A stretch of 64,000 nt of DNA from Actinotignum timonense (GTDB lineage Bacteria; Actinomycetota; Actinomycetes; Actinomycetales; Actinomycetaceae): contig NZ_LT706966.1 in NCBI RefSeq assembly GCF_900155575.1, forward strand, positions 1,905,907 through 1,969,906, in the 5' to 3' direction. Numbering within the stretch: the first letter of the stretch is position 1; every line of letters starts with the position of its first letter. A program made the translations under genes and the position numbers. The notes beneath the pieces were generated by a model. The model had not been told where the DNA came from. It was given only the letters and a program-made list of their open reading frames with translations, and searched no databases. This document shows, piece after piece, positions 18,633-28,438 of this stretch.

Positions 18633-19823
18633 ATGACATATGATTTCGACACTCGCACCGTCTCCGATCTCATCGCGCAGGGCTCGCATAAGTGGTCTGC
18701 TTTCGGGGATGCTATCGCCATGTGGGTGGCCGAAATGGACTTGGGAATCGCGCCGGAAATTCGCGATTACCTGGTGAGCGCAGCGCAGCGCGGCACCCTC
18801 GGCTACCTTCCTCCCCGCGAAATTCCGGGGATTATGAACGCAGTTTCCACGTGGCTCGGCCACTTCGGCCCGGCACCCGACCCGGAACGCATGTTCCTCA
18901 TTCCTGAAGTTCTCAGCGCATTGCGGATCACGATTACCCAGTTCACAGCCCCGGACGCCCCGGTTATTGTCCCCACTCCGGCATATATGCCGTTCCTCAC
19001 ACTTCCCGGTGAGTACGGCCGGGAGGTACGCCAGGTGCCCTCGATTTTCCGCGAGGGGCGCTGGGAACTGGACCTCGAGGGGCTGGAAGCGGCGCTCACC
19101 CCCGGTTCCCTCCTGGTTTTGTGCAATCCGTGGAACCCGGCGGGCCGATGTTTGACCGGTCCGGAACTCGACGCGGTCGCTGCCGTGGTGGAGCGGTGCG
19201 GGGCCCGCGTTTTTGAGGATTCCATTCACGCCCCGGTACTCATCGACGGCACCTACGTTCCTTACGGCCCGCGCAGCGCGGCCACCCGCGCGCATACGAT
19301 CAGCGCGATCAGCGCGACGAAGGGCTGGAATATCCCCGGCCTCAAGGCCGCGCAGCTCATTTTTTATAACGACGACGCAGCCCGCTACGCGCCCCATGCC
19401 AATGCCTGGAGCTCCCCGACTTCCACGCTGGGAGCCCGGGCCACCACAATTGCCTTTACGCAGGCGCTGGATTGGAATCGCGCGGTGTGTTCCTATATTG
19501 GCGAAACCCTGCGGATTGTGGAAGAGCGGGTCCGGGCCTGGCCCGGGGTGCGCATGGCCCACGTGGAAGGCACCTATATTGCTTTCCTCGATTTTTCCGA
19601 GGCGGAATGTGTGCGCGCGGAGGAGGAACGTGCCCGGCGGGAGGGGCGCGAGCCGAAGGGCGCCGTCGCCACTATTTTGGAGCGGGCCAATGTGGCGCTC
19701 ACGCCCGGGCTGGCCTCGGGCGCCGGTTTTGAGCAATGGGGCCGCATGGTGCTGGCCACCCCGCGGGCGATTGCCCTGGAGGCCCTGGACCGAATCGAAG
19801 GGCTGCTGGAAGCGGGAGCGTAA
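18633..19823 (+). CDS. MalY/PatB-family PLP-dependent aminotransferase or cystathionine beta-lyase
   Basis: The 396-residue fold-type I PLP enzyme has the family markers MWVAEMDLGIAPEI (N-terminus), CNPWNPAGRCLTGPEL (cofactor site), ISAISATKGWNIPGLKAAQ (Schiff-base Lys in SATKGWN) and a C-terminal WGRMVLATPR with the carboxylate-binding Arg. Members cleave C-S bonds in cystathionine and related substrates and feed methionine synthesis. A second, IS-disrupted member of this family lies at 25365-28024, so this copy may be the only working one locally. An in-frame stop and a 126-bp gap precede the next gene. Confidence 0.88.
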   Translation: MTYDFDTRTVSDLIAQGSHKWSAFGDAIAMWVAEMDLGIAPEIRDYLVSAAQRGTLGYLPPREIPGIMNAVSTWLGHFGPAPDPERMFLIPEVLSALRITITQFTAPDAPVIVPTPAYMPFLTLPGEYGREVRQVPSIFREGRWELDLEGLEAALTPGSLLVLCNPWNPAGRCLTGPELDAVAAVVERCGARVFEDSIHAPVLIDGTYVPYGPRSAATRAHTISAISATKGWNIPGLKAAQLIFYNDDAARYAPHANAWSSPTSTLGARATTIAFTQALDWNRAVCSYIGETLRIVEERVRAWPGVRMAHVEGTYIAFLDFSEAECVRAEEERARREGREPKGAVATILERANVALTPGLASGAGFEQWGRMVLATPRAIALEALDRIEGLLEAGA

Positions 19824-19949
19824 CGCACCTTCGGGGCGCCGCGTCACCCACGGGCGCGAACGCGCGGCGTAACGCAACCGCAAGCCAATTTCAACGCTCC
19901 TTCGGGGCGCCTGTCGCTAAAGTCTAGGTGAAATACTAAGGTTAATGAT

Positions 19950-20693
19950 ATGAAAATAGCACGCTTGAGTTTGAGCCAGGGGCCGCGCTACGCGGTCTAC
20001 GACGAAGGCGCCGATGACTTCGTTATCCTCGCCGATGATCCGATTTTCGGAGAAATTCAGCCCACCGGGGAACGGGTGGCCGCCGCCGATGCCGTGCTCC
20101 TCTCCCCCATGATTCCGCGCTCGAAGGCGATTGGCTTCGGTAATGCAACCGCGCCGGGCGCCACCGCCGCTGATCTTTTCTTCTTTATGAAACCCAATAC
20201 GGCTGTATGCGGGCCCGATGATCCGATTATTATTCCGGAGTGGGCCAGCGAAGGCCTCGCCCACGAAGTCGAGCTCGGAATTATTATCGGCCGGGTTGCC
20301 AAGGATGTTCCCGAGGATCGCGCGCTGGAGGCCGTTTTCGGTTACACCATTATTAATGATGTGACCGCCCGCGGGGATGTGAACGGGGCGCAGAAGATGT
20401 TTGATACCGCGCTGCCGGTGGGTCCCTATATCCTCACCGATATTGATGTGAGCGATCTGGCGATGACCTCGCGGGTGAACGGGGAAACCTACACCCGGGC
20501 GCGGACCTCCGATTATCCACTTTCTGTGGCGCAGTCGGTGGCGGCGGCGTCGCGGCGCTGCACCCTGCTTCCCGGCGATATTATTCTGCCCGGTGCCTTT
20601 AACGGTGAGCCCCCGCTGAAAGCGGGCGACGTCGTGGAATGTGAAATCGAAGGTTTCGGGGTGCTGCGCAACCCGGTCCTCGCGGCGAACTAA
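19950..20693 (+). CDS. Fumarylacetoacetate hydrolase family protein
   Basis: The 247-residue protein has the FAH fold: AIGFGNATAPG, HEVELGIIIGR (metal-binding E-x-E) and YTIINDVTARGD (metal-binding D), and ends in a beta-strand-rich GDVVECEIEGFG. Such enzymes hydrolyse or decarboxylate beta-diketo acids, using Mg. Actinobacterial genomes often carry this gene beside gltX, as here. The physiological substrate cannot be deduced. It is followed after 70 bp by an acyl-CoA ligase on the same strand. Confidence 0.88.
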   Translation: MKIARLSLSQGPRYAVYDEGADDFVILADDPIFGEIQPTGERVAAADAVLLSPMIPRSKAIGFGNATAPGATAADLFFFMKPNTAVCGPDDPIIIPEWASEGLAHEVELGIIIGRVAKDVPEDRALEAVFGYTIINDVTARGDVNGAQKMFDTALPVGPYILTDIDVSDLAMTSRVNGETYTRARTSDYPLSVAQSVAAASRRCTLLPGDIILPGAFNGEPPLKAGDVVECEIEGFGVLRNPVLAAN

Positions 20694-20763
20694 ATAAAGC
20701 GAGCATCAACTACACAACCGAGGACCGCACCCGCGCCGCGGGCAGGCCCATGCAGGAGGATAG

Positions 20764-22746
20764 ATGAAGAAGCATCGCGATGGTTCCCTATCGCAAAAAG
20801 CTCCTTTCAAGAACGAGTCGTATCACACGGTTCCGTGGCTGCTCGCGCAGCGGCAACGCAAGCATCCGCGTGATATCGCGGTGCATATCCAGAGCTCGAT
20901 TGGTGGGAACTGGAAACCGTTGACGATTACGGAATTCCTCGAGCAGGTGCGGCTCACCGCCCGCGGGCTCATCGGCCTGGGGCTCGGCCACGGCGAACGT
21001 ATCGGTATCCTCGCGGCCACCTCCTACGAATGGGCGCTGCTGGACGCGGCCGCTTTGCATATCGGGGTGGTGCCGGTTCCTATTTATGAAACAAGTTCCG
21101 CCAAGCAGATCGCGTGGATGGTTGCCGATGCGCAGATTACCCATATTTTCACCGATACTCGTGCCCACGCGGAACTGGTGGATTCGGTGACCCCGCCCGC
21201 GATTCCGCCCGCAACCGTCATGACGGAAGATTGGCGCGCCGCGCTCAATGCCGCGGCTCTTGACGTTCCCGAAGAAGATCTGGACGCCCGCATCGCGGCG
21301 GTCACGGCCGATTCGCTCGCCACCATTATTTACACCTCGGGCACCACCGGGGATCCCAAGGGCGTGGAGCTCACCCACGGGAATTTCGCGCGTACCGTGC
21401 TGGGAACCTGGCATTACGAACCGGAGATCCTCAATAATCCGCAGGCTTCGCTGCTGCTCTTCCTCCCCATGGCCCATGTGATGGGGCGGATTTGCGCCTA
21501 CTTCGGGCTAGCCACCCGCATTTCGGTAGGCTTCGTGGGCAATCTCAAGAACCTCATGAGCGACCTGGAGACTTTCAAACCCACCCTGCTGCTGGTGGTT
21601 CCGCGGGTGCTGGAAAAGGTCTATAACGCGGCCGAGGCGAAAGCCGGGGCGGGCCTGCGGCGCCGGATTTTCCGGTGGGCGGCCGATATTGCGGTGCAGA
21701 ACGGCACCCGGCGCCGGCGCAGCCCGATTTTCGCGGTGAAACGCGCGCTGGCACGCAAACTGGTTTTCAATAAATTGCGCGAGGCAATGGGCGGGCGGAT
21801 TCGTTTCGCGATTTCCGCCGGGGCGCCGCTGGGCACCCGCCTGGGGCGCTTCTACCGCGGCATCGGGCTCACGGTGGTGGAAGGTTACGGCCTCACGGAA
21901 ACCACCGGTCCGGCAAATGCCACGCGCGCGGCAAATCCCGTACTGGGTACCGTTGGATGGCCGCTTCCGGGCATGCGTATTAAACTTGCCGACGACGGCG
22001 AAGTCTTGGTCAAGGGCCACTCTGTCTTCCGCGGTTACCATAACAATCCCGAAGCTACCGCGGCTGCCTTTGCGGACGGCTGGTTCCATACCGGGGATCT
22101 CGGGACGCTCGATAAGCGCGGCAACCTCACTATTACCGGGCGGAAGAAGCATCTTATCGTGACCGCCGGTGGCAAGAATGTGGCGCCGGCGGTATTGGAA
22201 GATAAGCTGAGCTCGCATCCCCTTATCTCCAATGTGGTGGTTTTGGGTGACGGGGAGCCCTTCATTTCCGCGCTCATTACTCTGGACGCGCAGATGCTTC
22301 CCTCCTGGCTTTCCTCGCACGGTTTACCGAAGATGAGTCCGGCCGAGGCCATGAATTCCGAGGCCGTCAATGCTTCGCTCCAGCGCGCGATTGACCGCAC
22401 GAACGCGCAGGTTTCGCGAGCGGAATCCATCCGGAAATTCGTGATTGTACCCGGCGATTTCAGCGAGGCGAATGGCCTGCTCACGCCGTCACTGAAGGTG
22501 CGCCGCGAAGTGGTGCTCGAACGCTACCGCGATGTGGTGGATGGTATTTACGGGGCGAATCATTCCGAGTCCACGAAGAAATCAGAGGCGAAGGAACGCC
22601 GGCGGGCGGCCCGAAAAGAACGGCGGGTACAGCGCCGGCTCGAGCGGCTGCGGCGGCGCGGCGAACGCGGTGGGCGTGGCACGGCCGGGCAGCTCGGGGA
22701 GCGCTCCGGGCAGCAACCTGGCGAGCCGGCCGGCGGTGAGAAGTAG
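20764..22746 (+). CDS. Long-chain acyl-CoA (AMP-forming) ligase
   Basis: This member of the ANL superfamily activates fatty acids via acyl-AMP. The 660-residue protein has the P-loop TIIYTSGTTGDPKGVELTH (about 193-211), the adenylate motif YGLTETTGP and the linker motif GWFHTGDLGTLDKRGNLTITGRKK, given here in parts. It resembles the FadD15 group of soluble long-chain ligases. The C-terminal 50 residues are a strongly basic Arg/Lys-rich tail (about 605-655), longer than usual, which could contact membrane phospholipids. The start at 20764 has AGGAGGAT before it. aroE follows by 4 bp. Confidence 0.9.
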   Translation: MKKHRDGSLSQKAPFKNESYHTVPWLLAQRQRKHPRDIAVHIQSSIGGNWKPLTITEFLEQVRLTARGLIGLGLGHGERIGILAATSYEWALLDAAALHIGVVPVPIYETSSAKQIAWMVADAQITHIFTDTRAHAELVDSVTPPAIPPATVMTEDWRAALNAAALDVPEEDLDARIAAVTADSLATIIYTSGTTGDPKGVELTHGNFARTVLGTWHYEPEILNNPQASLLLFLPMAHVMGRICAYFGLATRISVGFVGNLKNLMSDLETFKPTLLLVVPRVLEKVYNAAEAKAGAGLRRRIFRWAADIAVQNGTRRRRSPIFAVKRALARKLVFNKLREAMGGRIRFAISAGAPLGTRLGRFYRGIGLTVVEGYGLTETTGPANATRAANPVLGTVGWPLPGMRIKLADDGEVLVKGHSVFRGYHNNPEATAAAFADGWFHTGDLGTLDKRGNLTITGRKKHLIVTAGGKNVAPAVLEDKLSSHPLISNVVVLGDGEPFISALITLDAQMLPSWLSSHGLPKMSPAEAMNSEAVNASLQRAIDRTNAQVSRAESIRKFVIVPGDFSEANGLLTPSLKVRREVVLERYRDVVDGIYGANHSESTKKSEAKERRRAARKERRVQRRLERLRRRGERGGRGTAGQLGERSGQQPGEPAGGEK

Positions 22747-22750
22747 CGCA

Positions 22751-23608
22751 ATGGGGATTGATGGGCGCACGGTTAGTTATGCCGTTATCGGGCACCCGGT
22801 GGGCCATTCCCGCTCCCCCGCCATGCATAATGCGTCCTTCACCCACCTGGGTGTAAACGCTGTTTACCTAGCTTTCGATATCGCTCCGGATGCGGGTGCG
22901 CGGGCGGTCGCAGCTTTGCGCGACCTTGGTTTTGGCGGTTTTAACGTGACGATGCCGCATAAAACTACCGTATACGAGAGCGTTGATGAGCTCTCCGACG
23001 ATGCCCGCCTCATGGAGTCTGTAAACACTGTTCACATCCGCGAGGATGGGAGCACGGTTGGTCACAATACCGATGGCCGCGGTGCTTTTGCTGCGGTCCG
23101 GGCAGCGGGATACGATCCTGGCGATTCCGTGGTGATTTTAGGGGCGGGTGGAGCTTCGCGCGCGATCTATACCCGGGCCGCCCTCGAAGGGGTATCCCGC
23201 ATCCGGGTATTTTCGCGGCGCGGGCAGAATTACGAGCGCGCTATCGAGATTTTGGCTCGTTTGCGTGCCGAAACCGGTGTGGATGCCCAGCTTTTTGACC
23301 TTGCCGATGAGCGCGCGCTGCGCAGCGAGGTTGAGGCTGCTTCCCTTCTGGTCAATGCCACGAGCGTGGGGATGAGCGCTCACCCGGGTGCTCTGATCCC
23401 CGAAAGCTGGCTGCACCCGGGCCATATTGTTTTTGATGCGGTGTACGAACCGCTGGAGACGGAGCTGCTGCAGCGAGCTCACCGCGCCGGCGCGGGATGC
23501 GTATCCGGCCTGGATATGCTGCTGTGGCAGGGCGTTTTCGCCGAAGAAATCTGGCTGGGCCGCACCGACATTCCCGTGGAGGTCATGCGGGCGGCCCTGT
23601 GCCAGTAG
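22751..23608 (+). CDS. aroE: Shikimate dehydrogenase
   Basis: AroE reduces 3-dehydroshikimate with NADPH in the shikimate pathway. The 285-residue protein has the substrate-binding GHSRSPAMHN, the catalytic Lys in NVTMPHKT, the NTDGRG Asp, the nucleotide-binding GAGGASRAI and C-terminal SGLDMLLWQG. The start was set at the ATG at 22751, which gives the standard N-terminus MGIDGRTVSYAVIGHPVGHS. The frame upstream of it overlaps the acyl-CoA ligase and is not coding. Translational coupling to the ligase is likely. Confidence 0.93.
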   Translation: MGIDGRTVSYAVIGHPVGHSRSPAMHNASFTHLGVNAVYLAFDIAPDAGARAVAALRDLGFGGFNVTMPHKTTVYESVDELSDDARLMESVNTVHIREDGSTVGHNTDGRGAFAAVRAAGYDPGDSVVILGAGGASRAIYTRAALEGVSRIRVFSRRGQNYERAIEILARLRAETGVDAQLFDLADERALRSEVEAASLLVNATSVGMSAHPGALIPESWLHPGHIVFDAVYEPLETELLQRAHRAGAGCVSGLDMLLWQGVFAEEIWLGRTDIPVEVMRAALCQ

Positions 23609-23648
23609 ATTATCGCACTCGATAGCGGGTTTATCTTTCCCTTCCGCG

Positions 23649-25250
23649 CTAGTTTTCTGCTCTATGTGCGCCGGTACCACCAGCGGATTCAACCAGGGCA
23701 GCTTCCGGATCTGCTGCGCTCGGGCCGGGAGTACCATCGCCGTAGCGAATAATATGGCTCTCGTTCATATCGTCTTCTTCGAGCATCCGCAGCTGTTCCT
23801 CACGACTGAGCATCTGAATACCCCAGCCGGTTGCGGCCAAGATAAGCGCCACGATCATGCCCGACCAGTTAACAACAGCCCACGGAACGTATTGCAGCGT
23901 TTCTACCCCGAGGGTTGCTGCCATGTATGCACCGGCCGCTGTCCACGGGAATAGCGTTTCGGTCACGGTCACAGAGTCCTCGAGGGTACGCCCCAATGTC
24001 ATGGGGTGATAGCCGCGGCGCACATATGCCGGGCGCAGTACTTCGCCGGGCATAATGACGGAGATTTGGCCGTTACAGGTCACCGAAATGGTTCCCAGCC
24101 CCACGCCGATGGTGCTGGCGACCAAGCCGAAGCGCGACTTGACGCGGTGCAGCAGCTTCTCAATAAGGTAATCGAGTGAGTGTGAAACACCCATAATTCC
24201 AGCGAACGCCAAGGCGCAGAAGCAGATAGCCAGGGTTCCCAGCATAGAGTTCATTCCGCCGCGTTCCAGCAGGGTCACCATGTCATCGCTGGGGGTCAGG
24301 CTGGCCCATTCGGGCCGCTGAATCATCTCCAGGTTGAAGCCTTTGACGAGCGCAGTGAAGGCATCAGCGATACTCGACTTCTGGAAGACGAAGGTATTGA
24401 AAAGCCCGAGGGCAACACCCGCCATCATGACAGGAATCGTCGGGAAACGCAGCGCCGCACCAACAAGAACAACGATAGGAGGCACCAGAAGCCACGGCGT
24501 GAGGTGGAAGCCGGCCGCTAATTGGTCAAGAGTTTCCTGCACTGCGGAGGTATCAACTCCAGCGGCGGATCCCTTGATCCCCACGATCGCAAAAACAATC
24601 ACACCGATGATGAGCGCGGTTCCGGTGGTCCATGTCAGATTCTTGATATGGGTGAACAGCGGTACGCGGGTAATCATCGCGGCGATATTTGTCGAATCGG
24701 ATAGCGGGGAGAACTTGTCACCGAAGTAGGCACCGGAAACAACCGCTCCCGCGATCATTGGCAGATCAGCACCCAAGCCTATGGCGATACCCATAAAGGC
24801 GACGCCGATGGTGCCTGCGGATCCCCACGAGGTTCCGGTACAGAGTGATACGACGGCGGTGCCAAGCAGGGCGACCAGGGCCAGCCACCGCGGGTCAATA
24901 ATGGCCAGGCCCCAGTACACGAGATACGGGATTGTTCCTGAGATCATCCACGCGCCGATGAGTAACCCGACGGTGAGGAGGATGAGGAGCGCCGGCCAGG
25001 CTTTCGCGGTCTTTTCAGCTACGGATTCGATCATCTCATCCCAGCTGTATCCCAGATATTTTGCAACGCAGGCGGCGACCGCTGCCGCTGCGATAATCAT
25101 GGGTTCAACAGGCAAATCAAAGCCGATGTATCCCCCGCCGATAAACAATGCCAGGGAAATCACCGGCAAAAGCGCCAGGAAGACCGTTGGCTTCTTTTTC
25201 TTCATGTGTATCTCGGCCTCGGTGCCGGGATTGTTTTCCGAAGTCATCAT
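23649..25250 (-). CDS. Na+/H+ antiporter, NhaC family
   Basis: A 533-residue membrane protein with about 12 predicted hydrophobic segments. The motif GTSWGSAGTIGVAFMGIA and the following GAYFGDKFSPLSDSTNIAA are characteristic of the NhaC/MleN group, which exchange sodium for protons or malate for lactate. The N-terminus MMTSENNPGTEAEIHMKKKKP offers a second start at residue 16. No partner gene is adjacent, so the substrate (H+ or an organic acid) is uncertain. It converges on aroE and lies downstream of the disrupted MalY-type gene. Confidence 0.88.
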   Translation of the reverse strand: MMTSENNPGTEAEIHMKKKKPTVFLALLPVISLALFIGGGYIGFDLPVEPMIIAAAAVAACVAKYLGYSWDEMIESVAEKTAKAWPALLILLTVGLLIGAWMISGTIPYLVYWGLAIIDPRWLALVALLGTAVVSLCTGTSWGSAGTIGVAFMGIAIGLGADLPMIAGAVVSGAYFGDKFSPLSDSTNIAAMITRVPLFTHIKNLTWTTGTALIIGVIVFAIVGIKGSAAGVDTSAVQETLDQLAAGFHLTPWLLVPPIVVLVGAALRFPTIPVMMAGVALGLFNTFVFQKSSIADAFTALVKGFNLEMIQRPEWASLTPSDDMVTLLERGGMNSMLGTLAICFCALAFAGIMGVSHSLDYLIEKLLHRVKSRFGLVASTIGVGLGTISVTCNGQISVIMPGEVLRPAYVRRGYHPMTLGRTLEDSVTVTETLFPWTAAGAYMAATLGVETLQYVPWAVVNWSGMIVALILAATGWGIQMLSREEQLRMLEEDDMNESHIIRYGDGTPGPSAADPEAALVESAGGTGAHRAEN

Positions 25251-25564
25251 TGATCCTTTCGCTGTGTCGATGACGACAATTCCTCGGTGAATATGCGGCG
25301 GGTGCCCTATGGAGAACAGGGACCTACCACAGCTCGGGTCAAGAAGCGCTGCCCGCGCGGATATTTATTTCAGTTTCTGCGCCGCCGCTTCGCAGCGTTG
25401 TAATGCGGTATCGAGAAGTGATTGGGGTGCTGCCAGATTGAAACGCAGATAATCCCGCCATTGCGCTCCGAAGCCTTCGCCGTATGAAGGGTGTACTCCG
25501 GCTGCGGCGCATACCTCTCTGGCCGCAGCCGCACCTAGCACTCTGGTGTCACACCAGAACAGAT

Positions 25565-27048
25565 GGGGCTGCGGACTGTTTATTGGACATTATCGCTTAA
25601 AACCGCTTGACGATGCTCCACAATCGTTAAACCATCGAACTTCAAGGTAATACGCTTCTGGTTATAGAAGAACATATACTCGTCTATCGCCTCGCATAAC
25701 TCATCGGTTGTAGCCCACTTCTTCCCGTGATAAATCTCGGTTTTCATCCGCCCGAAAAACCCCTCACAAGCAGAATTATCCGGACTACACCCCTTCTTCG
25801 ACATCGACCGCGTCAACCCGTAACGCCGCGTAAGCTCAATCCAGGACACAGACCGGTAGTGGACTCCCCGATCCGAATGGATCACGAGTGGATGCTCACT
25901 CTGGCCGGCTTGTAGCTCGTTTAGACGCTGGTGCGGGAGGGTTGCCAGGGCGTTTTCAAGGGAGGAATCAGCCAACACTGAGGTTGGGTGTAATCCCCTC
26001 GTATACGCCACGACTTTCCCGTCATAACAGTCAATAATCGGGGAGAGATAAACCTTCCCGTTAGCTGCGTGGAACTCGCTGATATCCGTGAGCCAAAGCC
26101 GTCCGGGCTCATCAGCGTGGAAGTCACGCTCGACTAGGTTTTCCGGTGCCGGGCTGATCTCCCCGCCGTAACTAGAGTACTTCCGGCGTGCTTTGGCATA
26201 CCTGACCGGGATTTCCTCTTCCCGCATCAAGCGCTGGATGACTTTCTCCGAGACCACATACCCAAGCTTTCTAAGCGCTAAACGGATACGCCGATACCCA
26301 TACGTATACAAGCCCTCGCGCGCGATCTGAGCGATCAACTCACGCAAGCGAGCATGCTTGTCAGGCCGCTCTAGCTGTTTAGCGGTGTAATAGTACGAGC
26401 TTGCCGGCAAATCCAAGGTATCTAAGACCATGGCTAGCGGCGTGGTAGAGCGTAGCTGGTTAGCTACCCGTGTTTTCTCTACCGCTTCACTGCGCCCGCC
26501 TGTGCGGGCTTTTCCTTTTTTTGCTAGCTCGAGCTGGGCTTTCAAGACGCGTTTCTGCACGATTAAATCGGCTACAAGAGCACGTAATTCTTCCGGGTCT
26601 TGGGGTAGCTGGGCTTCCAGTTGGTGGCGGGTTTTCGCTTTGATCTGGTCGCATTCTTTCTCGTTCATGAGTCCTAGACTGCCTTCCGCATCCCACTTTT
26701 TAACCCAAGCATAGATGTTTGTGCAGTTCACGATTCCTAGATCCTGGGCGATAGTGTAGGCGTTTTCCCCGCTGCGGAATCGCTTGCAGGCAGTTACTTT
26801 CACGTCCGTTGATATTTTCTGGTTAGGGGCGTGTTTCTTCGGTTTTCTCTGCTCTGGTTTCTCGTTGCTATTCCGGATCCATTTGTAGAGCGTGTCTCGG
26901 CCTGGGTAGCCCAGTTTACGGACTGTGGCGGTTACCGATTGCGTGCGTTGGTAGGTGGTGAGGGCTTTACGGATCTGCTCTCTCGTGTACGTACGCTTAC
27001 TCATTGAACGTTCTCCTTAAAAATCTCTAGGAAACCGTCCGCACCCCC
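25565..27048 (-). mobile_element. IS3-family insertion sequence, 1484 bp, intact
   Basis: The element is bounded by 17-bp imperfect terminal inverted repeats, GGGGCTGCGGACTGTTT at 25565-25581 and the inverted partner GGGGGTGCGGACGGTTT ending at 27048 (two mismatches). Both sides carry the 3-bp repeat GAT (25562-25564 and 27049-27051), the size expected for IS3-family insertion. One long transposase gene fills the element. The clean target duplication shows that it arrived by transposition into the MalY-type gene. Confidence 0.94.
25580..27004 (-). CDS. IS3-family transposase (single open frame)
   Basis: The 474-residue protein begins with two helix-turn-helix modules (about 5-50 and 65-115), followed by a coiled-coil linker (about 130-165), an HTH_21-type region and the rve integrase core. 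The DDE residues are visible: D in LTDISEFHAANG, D in HSDRGVHYRS and E in CEGFFGRMKTE. Most IS3 members split orfA and orfB and join them by frameshifting; here both lie in one continuous frame. It looks functional. It is transcribed in the same direction as the interrupted gene. Confidence 0.95.
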   Translation of the reverse strand: MSKRTYTREQIRKALTTYQRTQSVTATVRKLGYPGRDTLYKWIRNSNEKPEQRKPKKHAPNQKISTDVKVTACKRFRSGENAYTIAQDLGIVNCTNIYAWVKKWDAEGSLGLMNEKECDQIKAKTRHQLEAQLPQDPEELRALVADLIVQKRVLKAQLELAKKGKARTGGRSEAVEKTRVANQLRSTTPLAMVLDTLDLPASSYYYTAKQLERPDKHARLRELIAQIAREGLYTYGYRRIRLALRKLGYVVSEKVIQRLMREEEIPVRYAKARRKYSSYGGEISPAPENLVERDFHADEPGRLWLTDISEFHAANGKVYLSPIIDCYDGKVVAYTRGLHPTSVLADSSLENALATLPHQRLNELQAGQSEHPLVIHSDRGVHYRSVSWIELTRRYGLTRSMSKKGCSPDNSACEGFFGRMKTEIYHGKKWATTDELCEAIDEYMFFYNQKRITLKFDGLTIVEHRQAVLSDNVQ

Positions 27049-28254
27049 GATACGTCGCTTCGGGAATCACGGGCTTTTCCTTTGCGAATAGCGCCGCGAT
27101 GCGCGGGACGAAGCGCGCCATATTATTATCGATATAGGCGAGCGTGGTATCGAGCCATTCCTCGCATTGGGTCCAGGCGGCTATCGCTGCGGGGATAGCG
27201 AAATAATTGGGGTTATGGAAACCTGCCGCGCGTAATCCGTCCCGTATTCTGGAGCGCAACGCGGGATCCGGAACGATGAGTGCCGAGGCTTCTAGGCCGG
27301 CGATATTGAAACTCTTTGAGGGTGAAAGCGCTGTGATGAGGCGGGTCCGCAATCCCGCATCCGCGTAGCGTGCTAGCGGTGACCATTGCTGCCCGGCGCG
27401 CAGAATATCGCAGTGGATATCGTCAGAAAGCACAAGACATGAGCTCTGGGCCAGCAGTGCGGCGAGCCGGTCAAGTTCCTTTGGGGTGAAGGCGCGCCCA
27501 GTTGGGTTGTGGGGATTGGTGAGAATGAAAAGATCAGCATCGGGCAGCATGGAAGCAAGCTGGTCAAAGGGAATCTGCCACGTGCCATCCGCGTAGCGCA
27601 TCGCTGGTTCGGTCACCTGGCAGCCGCAGCGGCGCACCACTTCCATGATGGGGTCATAAGCCGGCGAGAGCGTGATGACCTTCGCTCTCGCCGGCAGCAT
27701 ATGGGCGCAGATCATCGCTGTTGCTTCCACAATGCGGGGAACGAAAACGACGGATTCTTCGCCAAACTCGGTACCGTGCCGGCGCATAAACCATGATGCA
27801 CACGCGCCCGCAAAATCAGGGAAAACCTCGGTGTAGCTGTAGATCCCCCGAACAGCGGCGTCCTCAAGCGCAGACCGAATTGCCGGGGCACACGCGAATT
27901 CCATTTCCGCAACAGATAGGGAGATATGGTCGGCAGGCAAGGTTTCCCATTTAGCGGACCAGGTACCACGCCGGTTGATCACCCGATGGCGATCCTCGAA
28001 GTCACCTGTAGCTATGTGCATCATTGCAGCCTCCTTGTCACAAAGGGAGGTGAACTTCTTTGAACACTCACCCTTTGTTTTGTTTCAAAACATACTCGGA
28101 GAATAGTAGTTTTGTCAACGTGAGAGTTTTATTATCACGACGTGGTAGGAGGTGTCATCGAAAGGTAGGGACTGCAAATATTAATTCGAGAACACAAATA
28201 AAACAGGGATGCGAAGTTTTTATTGGTCATGATGTGGTGATGATGAGAGAAGAG

Positions 28255-28336
28255 TGCGCACGAAGGGACTCGAACCCTTACGCCCAAAGGCACTGGAACC
28301 TAAATCCAGCGCGTCTACCAGTTCCGCCACGCGCGC
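28255..28336 (-). tRNA. tRNA-Leu (anticodon TAG)
   Basis: An 82-nt type II tRNA: acceptor GCGCGCG with CGTGCGC, discriminator A, anticodon loop TTTAGGT with TAG, a long variable arm (TGCCTTTGGGCGT region) and T-arm GGGTTCGAGTCCC. CCA is not encoded. It stands alone between the MalY-type gene and bcp; the 230-bp gap from 28025 to 28254 holds the promoter area of the disrupted gene and nothing else recognised. Confidence 0.95.
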
Positions 28337-28438
28337 GTACCGGTCTATCCTAGCGGATTTCCCGGTGTGAGAAAATTCGGAAAGCAACCGGAAGATCAGA
28401 AAGCCGGAGCCAGCGTTCCGGCCCCGCATCTCTCCCGC

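Larger units (their letters stand above)
25365..28024 (-). pseudogene. MalY/PatB-type C-S lyase interrupted by an IS3-family element
   Basis: The 5' part (27049-28024) encodes about 325 residues with SVAEMEFACAPAI, LTNPHNPTGRAFTPKEL and the PLP lysine segment ALSPSKSFNIAGLEA, then runs into the IS. The 3' part (25365-25561) encodes the missing C-terminus, LFWCDTRVLGAAAAREVC to CEAAAQKLK-stop. Removing the IS and one copy of the GAT target repeat restores an unbroken frame across the junction (EATY-LFWCDT) and a normal 390-residue protein. As it stands, the product would lack the C-terminal small domain with the substrate-binding Arg and is probably inactive. Confidence 0.93.
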
